64,000 nt of DNA, from the NCBI RefSeq assembly GCF_011303555.1, contig NZ_CP049868.1, positions 4,526,001 to 4,590,000 of the forward strand, read 5' to 3'. Below, piece by piece: positions 18,213 to 27,108 of the stretch. This DNA is from Pedobacter sp. HDW13. Lineage in GTDB: Bacteria > Bacteroidota > Bacteroidia > Sphingobacteriales > Sphingobacteriaceae. The notes below the pieces were generated by a model, which made no database searches, was not told where the DNA came from, and saw only the letters and a program-made list of their open reading frames with translations. Numbering within the stretch: the first letter of the stretch is position 1; each line of letters starts with the position of its first letter. The translations under genes were made by a program, and so were the position numbers.

Positions 18213-18396
18213 ATTAGGGGATATTTTTATTTATTGTTTTAAAACAGGACAGATGGAGCTTTAAGTTTAAAGCTAATGCTTTGTTTCGAATAAAACCCGT
18301 ACAAATGCATTAAGATGCCCGCCTGCGCGGTAAAGAAGAATTTGTATTGAGGTCCTTCTTCCCCTCATTCATCTTCCATTATACGTCTTCCATCAT

Positions 18397-20034
18397 TTAC
18401 AGGCTAACACCTCTTTTCCATGGAATAAAATCATCCTGGTTAAGTTGTACAGCTTTTGGTATTTCCTGACCGCTTGCTACTTTAATACAGTACTCCAAAA
18501 TGTCTTCGCCCATTTCGTTAATGGTTTTTTCGCCGCTGATAACCGGTCCGGTATCAATGTCGATAATATCGCTCATGCGTTTTGCCAAAACGGCGTTGGT
18601 GGCTACTTTAATGGTTGGACAAACCGGGTTACCCGTTGGCGTACCCAATCCTGTAGTAAATAAAATTAGTGTGGCACCCGCTGCAGCCTTACCAGTGGTG
18701 GCTTCAACGTCGTTACCCGGGGTACATACCAAACTTAAGCCAGGTTTTGTTGCCGGCTCGGTATAATCGAGTACATCTACCACCGGCGAAGCACCAGCTT
18801 TACGCGCAGCACCAGCCGATTTAATGGCGTCGGTAATCAATCCATCTTTAATATTGCCCGGCGAAGGGTTCATGTAAAAACCCGAGCCCACTTTATGCGC
18901 AAGGTCATCGTATTCTGTCATTAAGCGGATAAACTTCTCTGCAGTTGCGCGGTCTACCGATCTGTCGATCATTTCCTGTTCTACACCACATAGTTCAGGG
19001 AACTCGGCTAACAATACTTTTGCGCCAAGGGCTACCAGTAAATCGGCGCAGTAACCCACTGCAGGGTTTGCCGAAATGCCACTGAAACCATCGCTACCAC
19101 CACATTTTACACCTACACACAATTTATTTAAAGGTGCAGCCTCGCGTTCGTGTTTATTAATGAACATCAACCCTTCAAACGTATTTCTAATTGCATCCTG
19201 AATCAGCTGTTCTTCGCTTTGTGTTTTCTGTTGCTCAAAAATCAGTAATGGCTTATCAAACTCCGGATCGAGTGCAAGCAGATCGCGTTTAAAATCGGCT
19301 ACCTGTAAATGCTGACAGCCTAAACTTAAAACGGTAACGCCGGCAACATTGGGGTGATTGGCATAAGCTGCCAATAGTTTGCTTAGAGTATCCGAATCTT
19401 GCCTGGTACCACCACAGCCACCATTATGCGTCAGAAATTTAATGCCATCAACATTTTTAAAGGTGCGGGTAGTGCGGTCGGCTTTAGGTTCGAAACTGAT
19501 ATTGTGGATATCTTCTCCATTTTCGAAAGCCTGAACCAGCTTATGCGTATACGATTTGTATTTGTCGCCCACAGCATAGCCCAGTTCACTGTACAACGAT
19601 TCGCGGATGATATCTAAATTGCGGTTTTCGCAAAATACCGTTGGGATAAACAACCAGTAATTGGCAGTACCCACAGTACCGTTTTTACGGTGGTAACCAT
19701 AAAATTTGCGATCGGCATATTTCTGCACATCGGGTGCTTCCCATTTATAGTCTACATCGCGATAAGCAAATGGCTCGGCTGCATGTTTGGTATTTTCTAC
19801 ATTCATGCGCATGCCGGCTTTAACGTCGAACTGCACTTTGCCAACCAAAACACCATACATCATAACCTCATCACCCGCATGCATATCCTGCATAAAAAAC
19901 TTATGCTTCGCCGGAATTTCTTCCTGAGTAACGTAAGTATTTCCTTCATGTTCTATTGTGGCACCCTGTGGTAAATCCTGCAAGGCAACCAAAACGTTAT
20001 CGGCATGGTTAATTTTGATGACTAGTTTTTTCAT
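18397..20034 (-). CDS. UxaA-family altronate/galactarate-type dehydratase
   Basis: A 545-residue cytoplasmic sugar-acid dehydratase. The N-terminal SAF-like domain (about 1-90) precedes the large catalytic GD_AH domain. Metal-binding cysteines are visible in 'FLTHNGGCGG', 'LSLGCQH' and 'GVKCGGSDGFSGISANPAVG'. The family removes water from altronate, galactarate or related aldonates to give 2-keto-3-deoxy acids. Next to a fucose-dehydrogenase-like SDR and a FucP-type permease, the likely substrate is L-fuconate or a similar 6-deoxyaldonate, but this is inferred from context. A lactonase and the later enzymes of the pathway are not in the window. Confidence 0.85.
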   Translation of the reverse strand: MKKLVIKINHADNVLVALQDLPQGATIEHEGNTYVTQEEIPAKHKFFMQDMHAGDEVMMYGVLVGKVQFDVKAGMRMNVENTKHAAEPFAYRDVDYKWEAPDVQKYADRKFYGYHRKNGTVGTANYWLFIPTVFCENRNLDIIRESLYSELGYAVGDKYKSYTHKLVQAFENGEDIHNISFEPKADRTTRTFKNVDGIKFLTHNGGCGGTRQDSDTLSKLLAAYANHPNVAGVTVLSLGCQHLQVADFKRDLLALDPEFDKPLLIFEQQKTQSEEQLIQDAIRNTFEGLMFINKHEREAAPLNKLCVGVKCGGSDGFSGISANPAVGYCADLLVALGAKVLLAEFPELCGVEQEMIDRSVDRATAEKFIRLMTEYDDLAHKVGSGFYMNPSPGNIKDGLITDAIKSAGAARKAGASPVVDVLDYTEPATKPGLSLVCTPGNDVEATTGKAAAGATLILFTTGLGTPTGNPVCPTIKVATNAVLAKRMSDIIDIDTGPVISGEKTINEMGEDILEYCIKVASGQEIPKAVQLNQDDFIPWKRGVSL

Positions 20035-20067
20035 CTATAAATTGTATTTGTTATTTTTTTAATCTGA

Positions 20068-21378
20068 TTAAGCTGCTAAAGTCACTTCTTTTTCAACGTG
20101 ATTGGGTTTCCATCCTTTCCAACCAAAATAGAATACCACCAAAAAGCATACAAAAGGTACTACATAACCGTATTGGATATTGTGGGTAGCATCAGAAATT
20201 AATCCCAATACTGGTGGTAAAAAGGCACCACCCACAATCGACATTACAATAAGTGAAGAACCCAGTTTGGTATCTTTGCCCAAACCGGCAATACCCAATG
20301 AAAATATGGTTGGGAACATAATCGACATGAAGAATGCAACTCCAATTAAGGCGTAAACGGTAATCATGCCTGTGGCAAAAATAGATACTAAGGTTAATAC
20401 GGCGCTGATTAAGGCGTAAAGCATTAACAGTTTATGCGGTGCTACAAATTTCATGAAAATTGTGCCTATGAATCTACCCGCCAAAAATGCAAGGCCTGCA
20501 GCACTTGTATACAATGATGCTTTTGCCAGCGTAATGCCAGCCGATGAGGTAATGAAACTGATAAACATACTCATTACACAAACCTGGGCGCCTACATAAA
20601 AAAACTGCCCAATAATGGCCCAGCGCAAATGACTGTGACCCAATACATGGCCAAAAGTGCTTTTTTCGTCAGCATGCTCTTCTTCTTTAATATCAGGGAG
20701 TTTGGTGAAAATAAATAGAATGGCCACTACAATAATCAGGATGCCTAAAATTAAATAGGGCGCTTTTACAGTCGAGGCTTCCTGCAACACATAGGCTTGT
20801 TTGGCTGCTGGCAACATTTTAGCCAATTGCTCATCGGTATAGGTAGATTCGGTGAAAATAAGTTTACCACCTACAATCGGGCCTAAAAATGCAGCCAAAC
20901 CATTAAAAGATTGCGAAAAATTTAAACGCTGGGTAGCTGTTTCTGGCGGCCCCAATACCGTTACATAAGGGTTTGCTGCAGTTTCTAAAAAGGTTAATCC
21001 ACAGGCGATAATGAAAAGTGCACCCAGGAAAAAGATGTATTTGGCGGTATTGGCAGCCGGTATAAATAATAAGCAACCAACAGCAAATAATATCAGTCCC
21101 ACAATAATACCACTTTTATAGCCGTATTTGCGCATAATATAGCCCGCTGGTAATGCCAGTAAGAAATAGGCAATAAAAACCGACGAATCGACCAGGGTAG
21201 ATTCGAAAACGCTGAGCTGAAAAGCTTTACGCAGGTGCGGAATCAATACCGGATCGAGATTGTGAACAAAGCCCCAGAAAAAGAACAGGCTGGTGACTAA
21301 AATTAACGGGAAAAGATATCCTTTACCGCTCTTTGCCGTATCGGATGTTGTGAAATTCGTTGATGTGCTGTGGCTCAT
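20068..21378 (-). CDS. FucP-type MFS sugar:proton symporter
   Basis: A 436-residue integral membrane protein with about 12 membrane segments. The start 'YLFPLILVTSLFFFWGFVHN' and 'AANPYVTVLGPPETATQRLN' are typical of the L-fucose permease/glucose-galactose transporter group of the major facilitator superfamily. It should import a hexose or deoxyhexose with protons across the inner membrane. It is the first gene of a minus-strand unit with the dehydratase (33 bp away) and the SDR, and it is divergent from an AraC regulator. Sugar identity is inferred from the neighbours. Confidence 0.9.
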   Translation of the reverse strand: MSHSTSTNFTTSDTAKSGKGYLFPLILVTSLFFFWGFVHNLDPVLIPHLRKAFQLSVFESTLVDSSVFIAYFLLALPAGYIMRKYGYKSGIIVGLILFAVGCLLFIPAANTAKYIFFLGALFIIACGLTFLETAANPYVTVLGPPETATQRLNFSQSFNGLAAFLGPIVGGKLIFTESTYTDEQLAKMLPAAKQAYVLQEASTVKAPYLILGILIIVVAILFIFTKLPDIKEEEHADEKSTFGHVLGHSHLRWAIIGQFFYVGAQVCVMSMFISFITSSAGITLAKASLYTSAAGLAFLAGRFIGTIFMKFVAPHKLLMLYALISAVLTLVSIFATGMITVYALIGVAFFMSIMFPTIFSLGIAGLGKDTKLGSSLIVMSIVGGAFLPPVLGLISDATHNIQYGYVVPFVCFLVVFYFGWKGWKPNHVEKEVTLAA

Positions 21379-21710
21379 ATTTGGTTTTTATATTGGTTAT
21401 GTGGTTTGATCTAAAATAAAGATTATTTGCAAAAAAGAAATCGCCGATAGATGATTTAAATGGCTATAACCCGAATTGGCCAAAGGTTGGCCACAATAAG
21501 TTTGTTTAACAGAGAAATGGACATTGGTCTATATAGCAAAGAATAAATAATCCCACCTTCATATGTATGTTTGTTTAGTTGAAACTTTACAAATTAAGTC
21601 CTAAAGCGGTAATAAAAATTTAACTTTATCATCTAATTATTAAATGATATTGTCTTAATTTTATACATTGCGAAATATTACTGCATATTAGATTGATTTT
21701 TTAAGATTCT
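21379..21710. promoter_or_regulatory. 332-bp divergent control region of the permease operon and AraC gene
   Basis: This AT-rich gap should hold promoters for both directions and the AraC-type regulator's binding sites. On the plus strand TATGTTTG (21566-21573) fits the Bacteroidota -7 element TAnnTTTG, but no TTG lies at the usual distance upstream, so I do not call a complete promoter. A short inverted pair TTGGCC/GGCCAA lies at about 21477-21492 (TTGGCCAAAGGTTGGCC) and could be part of an operator. Confidence 0.4.
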
Positions 21711-22580
21711 ATGAAACCGCATTTACTTAATGTATCTACTAATTCGGTAGATTCTTTTAGTGCCCGAAGGGATATTATGCCAGATGTAAACAACCTGTGG
21801 CATTATCATTCTGCCTTAGAGTTAATTTATATCAAAAAAGGGCGGGGGACACAATTTATTGGCGACAGCATTAAAAATTTTAATGATGGCGATGTTGTTT
21901 TACTCGGAAGTAATTTGCCGCATTACTGGCGCTTTGATCCGGAGTTTTTCGAAACTAGCGATGGGGAACCGGTTGATGTTTATGCCGTACATTTTAAGGA
22001 AGAGTTTTTGGGTAAGGATTTTCTTAACCTGCCCGAGAACCAGGAAATAAAAAGAATTTTTGCCCAGGCAAAGCAGGGGATTAAACTACAAGGAGCTGCC
22101 AAAGAGAAAATTGCGGTTTTGATGCCTCAGATAATCGAAGCTACAGGCACCATGAGGATTATCAGGTTGCTGGAGGTGTTAACGGTAATTGCCAATTGCA
22201 GTGAAAAAAACATTCTGGTTTCTCTTGGCTTTAAACCTAATTTTCTGGAGAACGAAAAAGACCGCATCCAATCTATTTATAATTATACCATCAGCAACTA
22301 CAAAAAGAAAATCGAACTAAAAGAAATTGCGGCCGTGGCTAAGATTAGTCCGAACTCTTTTTGTAAATTCTTTAAAACCAAAAGTAGAAAAACCTACACC
22401 CAGTTTCTTAACGAGATCAGGGTGGGGCAGGCTTGTAAATTGCTTATCGAAAACGATTTAACCGTGAAGGAAATCTGTTACGATTGTGGCTTTTATAACT
22501 TTACAAGTTTTCATAAATATTTCAGGGAAATAACCGGAAAATCGCCGTTAAAATATCAGCAGGCTTTTTCTAAGCAATAA
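21711..22580 (+). CDS. AraC-family transcriptional regulator with cupin sensor domain
   Basis: 289 residues. The N-terminal half looks like the AraC cupin ('NLWHYHSALELIYIKKGRGT', 'DGDVVLLGSNLPHYW'). The C-terminal 100 residues are a double helix-turn-helix ('LKEIAAVAKISPNSFCKFFK', 'VKEICYDCGFYNFTSFHKYF', ending in the family's 'GKSPLKY'). It is transcribed away from the FucP-type permease operon and is the obvious candidate to activate it in response to the sugar. Confidence 0.9.
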   Translation: MKPHLLNVSTNSVDSFSARRDIMPDVNNLWHYHSALELIYIKKGRGTQFIGDSIKNFNDGDVVLLGSNLPHYWRFDPEFFETSDGEPVDVYAVHFKEEFLGKDFLNLPENQEIKRIFAQAKQGIKLQGAAKEKIAVLMPQIIEATGTMRIIRLLEVLTVIANCSEKNILVSLGFKPNFLENEKDRIQSIYNYTISNYKKKIELKEIAAVAKISPNSFCKFFKTKSRKTYTQFLNEIRVGQACKLLIENDLTVKEICYDCGFYNFTSFHKYFREITGKSPLKYQQAFSKQ

Positions 22581-22667
22581 AACAACGGGATCATTATTGC
22601 AAAGTCAATTTTGCTTTCGTTAATGTTTTGACAGGGCAAGCCTGACAAATTTAATGATCTGCTACAC

Positions 22668-23627
22668 TTACCTCGCCTGAAATTTATCGCGGTATTGGGT
22701 AGGTGTCATACCAACCGATTTTCTAAATACTTTTCTGAAAGCTTTAGGATCGTTGTAGCCAGAGTTATAAATTACCTCAGTCATTTGCTGTGCCGTTTGC
22801 TCCAGTAATTTTTTTGCGGCTTCTATACGCGTTTGTTGCAGGTACTCAATAGGCGTAATGCCAATTACCTGCTTAAAGCGACGCACAATGTTCCTTCTGC
22901 TTGATGGAATATCTTTAATCATCTCTTCAATGGTGGCCACATCCTGGTAATTATTTTCTATTTTTTCCTGTGCAGAGGCTACAATATCATCGTTATGGTG
23001 CCGTATAGGCTGAAAAGTGCTAAAATACAATTGGTTTACACGGTCCATATCAATGGCAAAAATTTTAGCAACTTTAATAGCCATTTCTTTTCCGCAATGG
23101 ATTTGTAAGAGGTGCAGCAACAGGTGGAAAGTAGAAGTTGCCCCACCACTGGTAAACAGTTTGCCATCTTGTGTTACCGTTTTATCGGCCTTTAAATGCA
23201 CCAAAGGGAATGCGGTAGAAAATGCCGTGCAAGCATCGACATGTGTTGTAGCTGCCCTGCCATTTAGCAGACCCGATGCTGCAAGCAAAAATGCACCTGT
23301 GCAAAATGTGGCAATTTCTGCCCCCTTACGATGTTGTAAATTTAGCCATGGCAGGTAATGCCTGTTTTCTGCAATACTTGCTGCCATATCGTTGGTAGAA
23401 AAAGATGGAATCAAAATCAAATCAAGCGGCAGTACATTTTCTATCGAAATAGACGGATGCTCGCTAAAATTGTAGTTTTTGTCATCCAGTGTAACTAAAC
23501 TAATGGCAAAAGGTGTTTCAAGATTATCTTTTCTGTAAAAGCCATTTACGGTATCAAAAACGTCTAAAATGGCAGCTATACTCAATAACCTGAAGTTCTT
23601 GGGCATTAATACACCAACTTGTATCAT
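22668..23627 (-). CDS. GlxA-type regulator: DJ-1/PfpI domain plus AraC HTH
   Basis: About 319 residues from the ATG at 23627, which begins 'MIQVGVLMPKNFRLLSIAAI'. An in-frame TTG nine codons upstream is less likely. Residues 1-190 form a DJ-1/PfpI-like domain with the nucleophile-elbow cysteine C109 ('IATFCTGAFLLAASG'). Residues about 215-319 are an AraC HTH ('ATIEEMIKDIPSSRRNIVRR', 'FRKVFRKSVGMTPTQYR'). It is divergent from the small-enzyme cluster starting at 23764, with 136 bp between them, and probably regulates it. The inducer is unknown. Confidence 0.9.
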   Translation of the reverse strand: MIQVGVLMPKNFRLLSIAAILDVFDTVNGFYRKDNLETPFAISLVTLDDKNYNFSEHPSISIENVLPLDLILIPSFSTNDMAASIAENRHYLPWLNLQHRKGAEIATFCTGAFLLAASGLLNGRAATTHVDACTAFSTAFPLVHLKADKTVTQDGKLFTSGGATSTFHLLLHLLQIHCGKEMAIKVAKIFAIDMDRVNQLYFSTFQPIRHHNDDIVASAQEKIENNYQDVATIEEMIKDIPSSRRNIVRRFKQVIGITPIEYLQQTRIEAAKKLLEQTAQQMTEVIYNSGYNDPKAFRKVFRKSVGMTPTQYRDKFQAR

Positions 23628-23763
23628 TTGGTAAAATTTAGGTTCTGCGTACAAGATAGAAAAAAAATGTCTGAAATGCCCCTCAATATTGACTTTTACG
23701 GCAAGGGTAGGTGGTTAAATAAAGCATTAACTTTATACTTATAATCAACCTAATAACAATAAC

Positions 23764-24258
23764 ATGAAAACAAAACCAATAAGTAACAGGATGTATGGCA
23801 TTATGGTGTTGTACGAAATGCAAACCGATTTTTTATTAAGGGCTTTGGCTGGAATTGATGAAAAAGATGCCCTGAAAAGATTAGATACCAAGGCTAACCA
23901 CCTCGCCTGGATAACCGGTAGTGTGGTAGATGGCAGGTATTTCCTGGCTAAATATTTTGGCATTGAGCTTAAATCAGCAACGGGCGAACTTTTTGTCGAT
24001 CATAAAGGGATTATAGATGATGCAGTTTACCCTTCTTTAGCAGATTTTAAGACAGACTGGGCACAGATTTCGCCTTTATTACAGGATGCACTTACCAAGG
24101 CTACAGATGAAAAGCTCGACGAGCAATTAGAAATGCCAGGCATGGAAATGACCCTTTATGAGATGATCAGTTTTAATACCTACCGCGAAGCCAATTGCAT
24201 CGGGCAAATTGCACTCTGGCGCAGGCTGCTCAATTATCCTGGAATGAATTATATGTAA
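23764..24258 (+). CDS. DinB-like four-helix protein, metal site incomplete
   Basis: 164 residues of the DinB/YfiT superfamily. The 'NHLAWITGSVVDGRYFL' helix carries the first histidine, and the last helix 'YREANCIGQIALWRRLL' aligns with the family's 'Y..eayHiGQi..lRr' pattern but has C/I where the metal-binding histidine is expected. The protein may therefore not bind a metal. It is the first gene of a tight same-strand run with a second DinB-like gene 3 bp downstream. Exact activity is unknown; relatives include thiol-dependent transferases. Confidence 0.72.
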   Translation: MKTKPISNRMYGIMVLYEMQTDFLLRALAGIDEKDALKRLDTKANHLAWITGSVVDGRYFLAKYFGIELKSATGELFVDHKGIIDDAVYPSLADFKTDWAQISPLLQDALTKATDEKLDEQLEMPGMEMTLYEMISFNTYREANCIGQIALWRRLLNYPGMNYM

Positions 24259-24261
24259 ACT

Positions 24262-24777
24262 ATGGAAAAGGTAATTAAAGAAGCCGATGGTACTTTATCG
24301 GCATTGGAAAATCTGCTTTCAAATTTTAATGCACAGCAGGTTAATCAAGTGCCTTTTCCCGGCAGCTGGACGGCGGGGCAACTAGCTCAGCACCTGATTA
24401 TGGCTAATGGTGGTTTTGTAGAGGTAATTAACGGGCCAACCACAGAAACCAATAAGCCAGCCGATATTATGGTAGAAAGGATAAAGGCTGATTTTTTGAA
24501 TTTCAATACCAAATTTGATTCGCCGGAATTTATTTATCCAAAAAACAAGGAATACGACCAGACCGAATTACTGGCGAAATTAAAGCAGATTCGAAAAAAC
24601 GTTGTAGATGTGGTTACTACATTAGACCTCACTAAAACCTGTACAGCATTCGAGCTGCCTGTTTATGGATTTTTAACCCGCCTTGAAGCCGCTTATTTTA
24701 TTATTTATCATACGCAACGGCATACGCAGCAGTTAAAAAATATTTATAGTAAATTAGATACTGCCGATTTTAACTAA
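24262..24777 (+). CDS. DinB-family protein
   Basis: 171 residues. The N-terminal 'FPGSWTAGQLAQHLIMANGG' and C-terminal 'YHTQRHTQQLKNI' are the characteristic histidine-bearing helices of the DinB family (three His forming a metal site), and both are present, unlike in the gene just upstream. The reaction is not predictable; members use bacillithiol or other thiols in detoxification. It lies 3 bp after the previous gene and 4 bp before the next, so it is part of an operon. Confidence 0.8.
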   Translation: MEKVIKEADGTLSALENLLSNFNAQQVNQVPFPGSWTAGQLAQHLIMANGGFVEVINGPTTETNKPADIMVERIKADFLNFNTKFDSPEFIYPKNKEYDQTELLAKLKQIRKNVVDVVTTLDLTKTCTAFELPVYGFLTRLEAAYFIIYHTQRHTQQLKNIYSKLDTADFN

Positions 24778-24781
24778 ATTT

Positions 24782-25198
24782 ATGAGAAATCAAAAGCTTG
24801 ATCTATTAAATCCATATATTGGTAAATGGCAAACAGAGGGGCGCACAAAAACAGGTGATGTAATTAGTGGCACCGATTGTTACCAGTGGGTTGACGGCGG
24901 TTTCTTTTTAACGCACCATGTTGACGTAAAGTTTAATGAAAGGGAAATCAGGTCGTTGGAAATTACCCACTACGATGATATGGATGATGTTTTCAGATCT
25001 CAGTCTTTTGGTAATGATGGGATTATTTCGATCGCTACGCTAAAGATAATCGACGATATTATTTTAATATTTGGAGATAATGAAAGGTTTAAAGGTAATT
25101 TTAAAACCAATACCATCGAAGGATTGTGGGAGCGTTTTGATGGTGAATGCTGGATGCCCTGGATGGATATTACATTAACAAAGTTAGCCGGTGAATAA
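24782..25198 (+). CDS. DUF1579-like small protein
   Basis: 138 residues, probably cytoplasmic (no signal peptide). 'LDLLNPYIGKWQTEGRTK', the 'YQWVDGGFFLTHHVDV' strand and the 'EGLWERFDGECWMPWMDITL' end match the lipocalin-like barrel of the DUF1579/SnoaL-like group often found beside DinB, VOC and SRPBCC genes. No catalytic residues can be assigned. It is cotranscribed with the two DinB genes. Confidence 0.65.
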   Translation: MRNQKLDLLNPYIGKWQTEGRTKTGDVISGTDCYQWVDGGFFLTHHVDVKFNEREIRSLEITHYDDMDDVFRSQSFGNDGIISIATLKIIDDIILIFGDNERFKGNFKTNTIEGLWERFDGECWMPWMDITLTKLAGE

Positions 25199-25213
25199 TA
25201 ATAACCCGCGTGT

Positions 25214-25609
25214 ATGGCAATGAAAAAGAACCTGCTTTCAGGTAAAAGCGAAGTGGATGAGTACATGCTTAAATTAATACATCCCTATAAACAGGAGGTA
25301 GAAAAACTAAGAACTATTATCACCAACGCAAATCCGCTAATGCAGGAAAGAATAAAATGGAATTCGCCAAGTTTTTATTGTCTTAAAGATTTTGCAGCTT
25401 TTAATTTAAGGGCTAAAGGGTATGTACAGATCATCTTTATTTTTTACGATGAAAATATGATCGAAGACCCCTCATTTTTACAGGGCAATTGGAAAGACCG
25501 GCGTGAAGCCAGATTTTACGGGATGGACGACATTGAAGCAAAAAGACCAGCGCTTGAGCAATTTGTTAACAACTGGATTGAATTAATAAATAAACCAAAT
25601 AATAATTAA
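25214..25609 (+). CDS. DUF1801-family protein
   Basis: 131 residues. 'DEYMLKLIHPYKQEVEKLRT', 'ERIKWNSPSFYC' and 'AFNLRAKGYVQIIF' are the signature of DUF1801, the YdhG/iron-binding frataxin-like fold family. The start could be the ATG at 25214 or the one two codons later (MKKNLLSG). The role is unknown; it lies 15 bp after the DUF1579-like gene in the same run. Confidence 0.75.
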   Translation: MAMKKNLLSGKSEVDEYMLKLIHPYKQEVEKLRTIITNANPLMQERIKWNSPSFYCLKDFAAFNLRAKGYVQIIFIFYDENMIEDPSFLQGNWKDRREARFYGMDDIEAKRPALEQFVNNWIELINKPNNN

Positions 25610-25642
25610 CCTTCCCGAAAGGGATTTAACAACAACAAAACA

Positions 25643-26065
25643 ATGGCATCAGTTAACACGTATTTAAATTTTAATGGTAATACCGAAGAAGCATTTAACT
25701 TTTACAAATCAGTTTTCGGTGGGGAGTTTGCAGTGGTGCAGCGCTTTAAAGATTCGCCGGGGTGTGAAGGAATGGCAGTGGGCGATCAGGAAAAAATAAT
25801 GCATATCGCATTGCCGATTGGTGGAAATGTACTAATGGGAACTGATATTACCGATCCTTCGCCTGCATCTACTTTTGGAACCGGTATCTCACTTTCTGTT
25901 GATGCGGCTACTGAAGAAGAAGCACATCAGCTTTTTAATGGCCTTTCAGCTGGAGGTACTGTAACCATGGAATTACAAAAAATGTTCTGGGGCGCTCTTT
26001 TCGGCATGGCAACCGATAAATTTGGAATCCAGTGGATGGTTAACCACGATTATAAGGAAAAATAA
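25643..26065 (+). CDS. PhnB-like VOC-superfamily protein
   Basis: 140 residues. 'VNTYLNFNGNTEEAFNFYKS' and 'VFGGEF' are typical of PhnB/glyoxalase-like proteins of the vicinal oxygen chelate fold, with the conserved C-terminal 'DKFGIQWMVN'. Members bind a metal or a hydrophobic ligand; the function of this subgroup is unsettled. It is the last gene of the tight run before a repeat element. Confidence 0.85.
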   Translation: MASVNTYLNFNGNTEEAFNFYKSVFGGEFAVVQRFKDSPGCEGMAVGDQEKIMHIALPIGGNVLMGTDITDPSPASTFGTGISLSVDAATEEEAHQLFNGLSAGGTVTMELQKMFWGALFGMATDKFGIQWMVNHDYKEK

Positions 26066-26078
26066 ATCTGATAAAATT

Positions 26079-26134
26079 GCCACGGATGCACAGATTAACA
26101 CGGAGTGTTTCTGTGTTTTCTTTGTCTCCGTGGC
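26079..26134. repeat. Inverted CCACGGA repeat element
   Basis: GCCACGGA 26079-26086 is inverted at 26127-26134 (TCCGTGGC), with an internal ACACGGAGTGTTTCTGTGTT. It lies between the VOC gene and the DoxX-like gene and continues into an A-run, so it may also weaken transcription. It looks like another dispersed intergenic palindrome, with no second copy seen in this window. Confidence 0.55.
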
Positions 26135-26192
26135 TTAAAAAAAATAATATGCCGTTGTGGCAAAACTAAACAGTCACCTAAAAACTTATGAT

Positions 26193-26570
26193 ATGAAAAT
26201 TGCAGTTATTGTTGTACGCGTGCTTTTAGCCGCCATGTATTTATTTGCGTCGGTAAGTTATTTTCTTCATTTGATGCCAAAGGCGCCAGAAATGACACCC
26301 GCGCAAACTACCTTTATGACGGGACTGATGGCATCGGTGTATCTTTTTCCGTTACTTAAAATTACAGAATTAATTGGGGGCTTATTGCTGCTTATCGGAA
26401 GAACAGCACCCCTGGCTGCGATAATTATTTTCCCGGTTACCCTGAATATTTTTCTGTACCATGCATTTTTAGGACCAAAAGATTTACCTATGGTTGGCGT
26501 AATGCTTCTCTTTAATATTTTCTTGTTTTATGCTTACCGCCAAAAGTATTTGCCTATCGTTTCTAAGTAA
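26193..26570 (+). CDS. DoxX-like small membrane protein
   Basis: 125 residues from the ATG at 26193. A GTG at 26157 would add 12 polar residues and spoil the membrane start. Four hydrophobic helices, with 'LLAAMYLFASVSYFLHLMPK' and 'FPLLKITELIGGLLLLIGR', fit the DoxX family of inner-membrane proteins. It is related to subunits of redox complexes but of unknown role on its own. It follows the VOC gene after the CCACGGA element. Confidence 0.8.
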   Translation: MKIAVIVVRVLLAAMYLFASVSYFLHLMPKAPEMTPAQTTFMTGLMASVYLFPLLKITELIGGLLLLIGRTAPLAAIIIFPVTLNIFLYHAFLGPKDLPMVGVMLLFNIFLFYAYRQKYLPIVSK

Positions 26571-26667
26571 ATTTTAAGGGATCTAAAACTTTCTTATACT
26601 TTTTCGCTTTATTTAGTGTTTCCTGTAAAGTCAAATTATTATCTTTAAAAACTAACTAGAAAAAAAT

Positions 26668-27099
26668 ATGAGAAAGTTCCCATTTTTAATGCTGCTGTTA
26701 TTAGCAGTTTCATTTTCTGCTTTCGCACAAAATAAAGATGCAATTATCGGCAAATGGCTTAATCCATCGGGAGAGGGGCAAATTGAGATTTACAAAAAAG
26801 GCGATAAATACTATGGAAAGTTAGCCTGGATGAAAGAGCCGAATCTAAACGGTAAACCTAAATTAGATGCTAAAAATCCTGATGAAAACTTAAAGAAACG
26901 CGCATTGTTAAACCTCGAAATCTTAAAGGATTTTGATTATGATGGCAGTAAATGGACAGATGGTACAATCTACGATCCGAAAAGTGGTAAAACATACAGC
27001 TGTAACCTGAGTCTAAAAAGTACCGATGTATTAAATGTTAGGGGCTATGTTGGTATTTCGCTTTTAGGCAGATCGGAAACTTTTAGAAGGGTTAAATAA
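26668..27099 (+). CDS. Secreted DUF2147 protein
   Basis: 143 residues. A signal peptide (1-21, ending 'SFSAFAQ') is followed by a DUF2147 domain: 'IIGKWLNPSGEGQIEIYKKG', 'YYGKLAWMKEP' and the closing 'LNVRGYVGISLLGRSETFRR'. The family is a small beta-barrel in the periplasm or outer membrane of unknown function. It sits 9 bp upstream of the BNR-repeat gene and is probably cotranscribed. Confidence 0.85.
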   Translation: MRKFPFLMLLLLAVSFSAFAQNKDAIIGKWLNPSGEGQIEIYKKGDKYYGKLAWMKEPNLNGKPKLDAKNPDENLKKRALLNLEILKDFDYDGSKWTDGTIYDPKSGKTYSCNLSLKSTDVLNVRGYVGISLLGRSETFRRVK

Positions 27100-27108
27100 A
27101 TTTTATAC

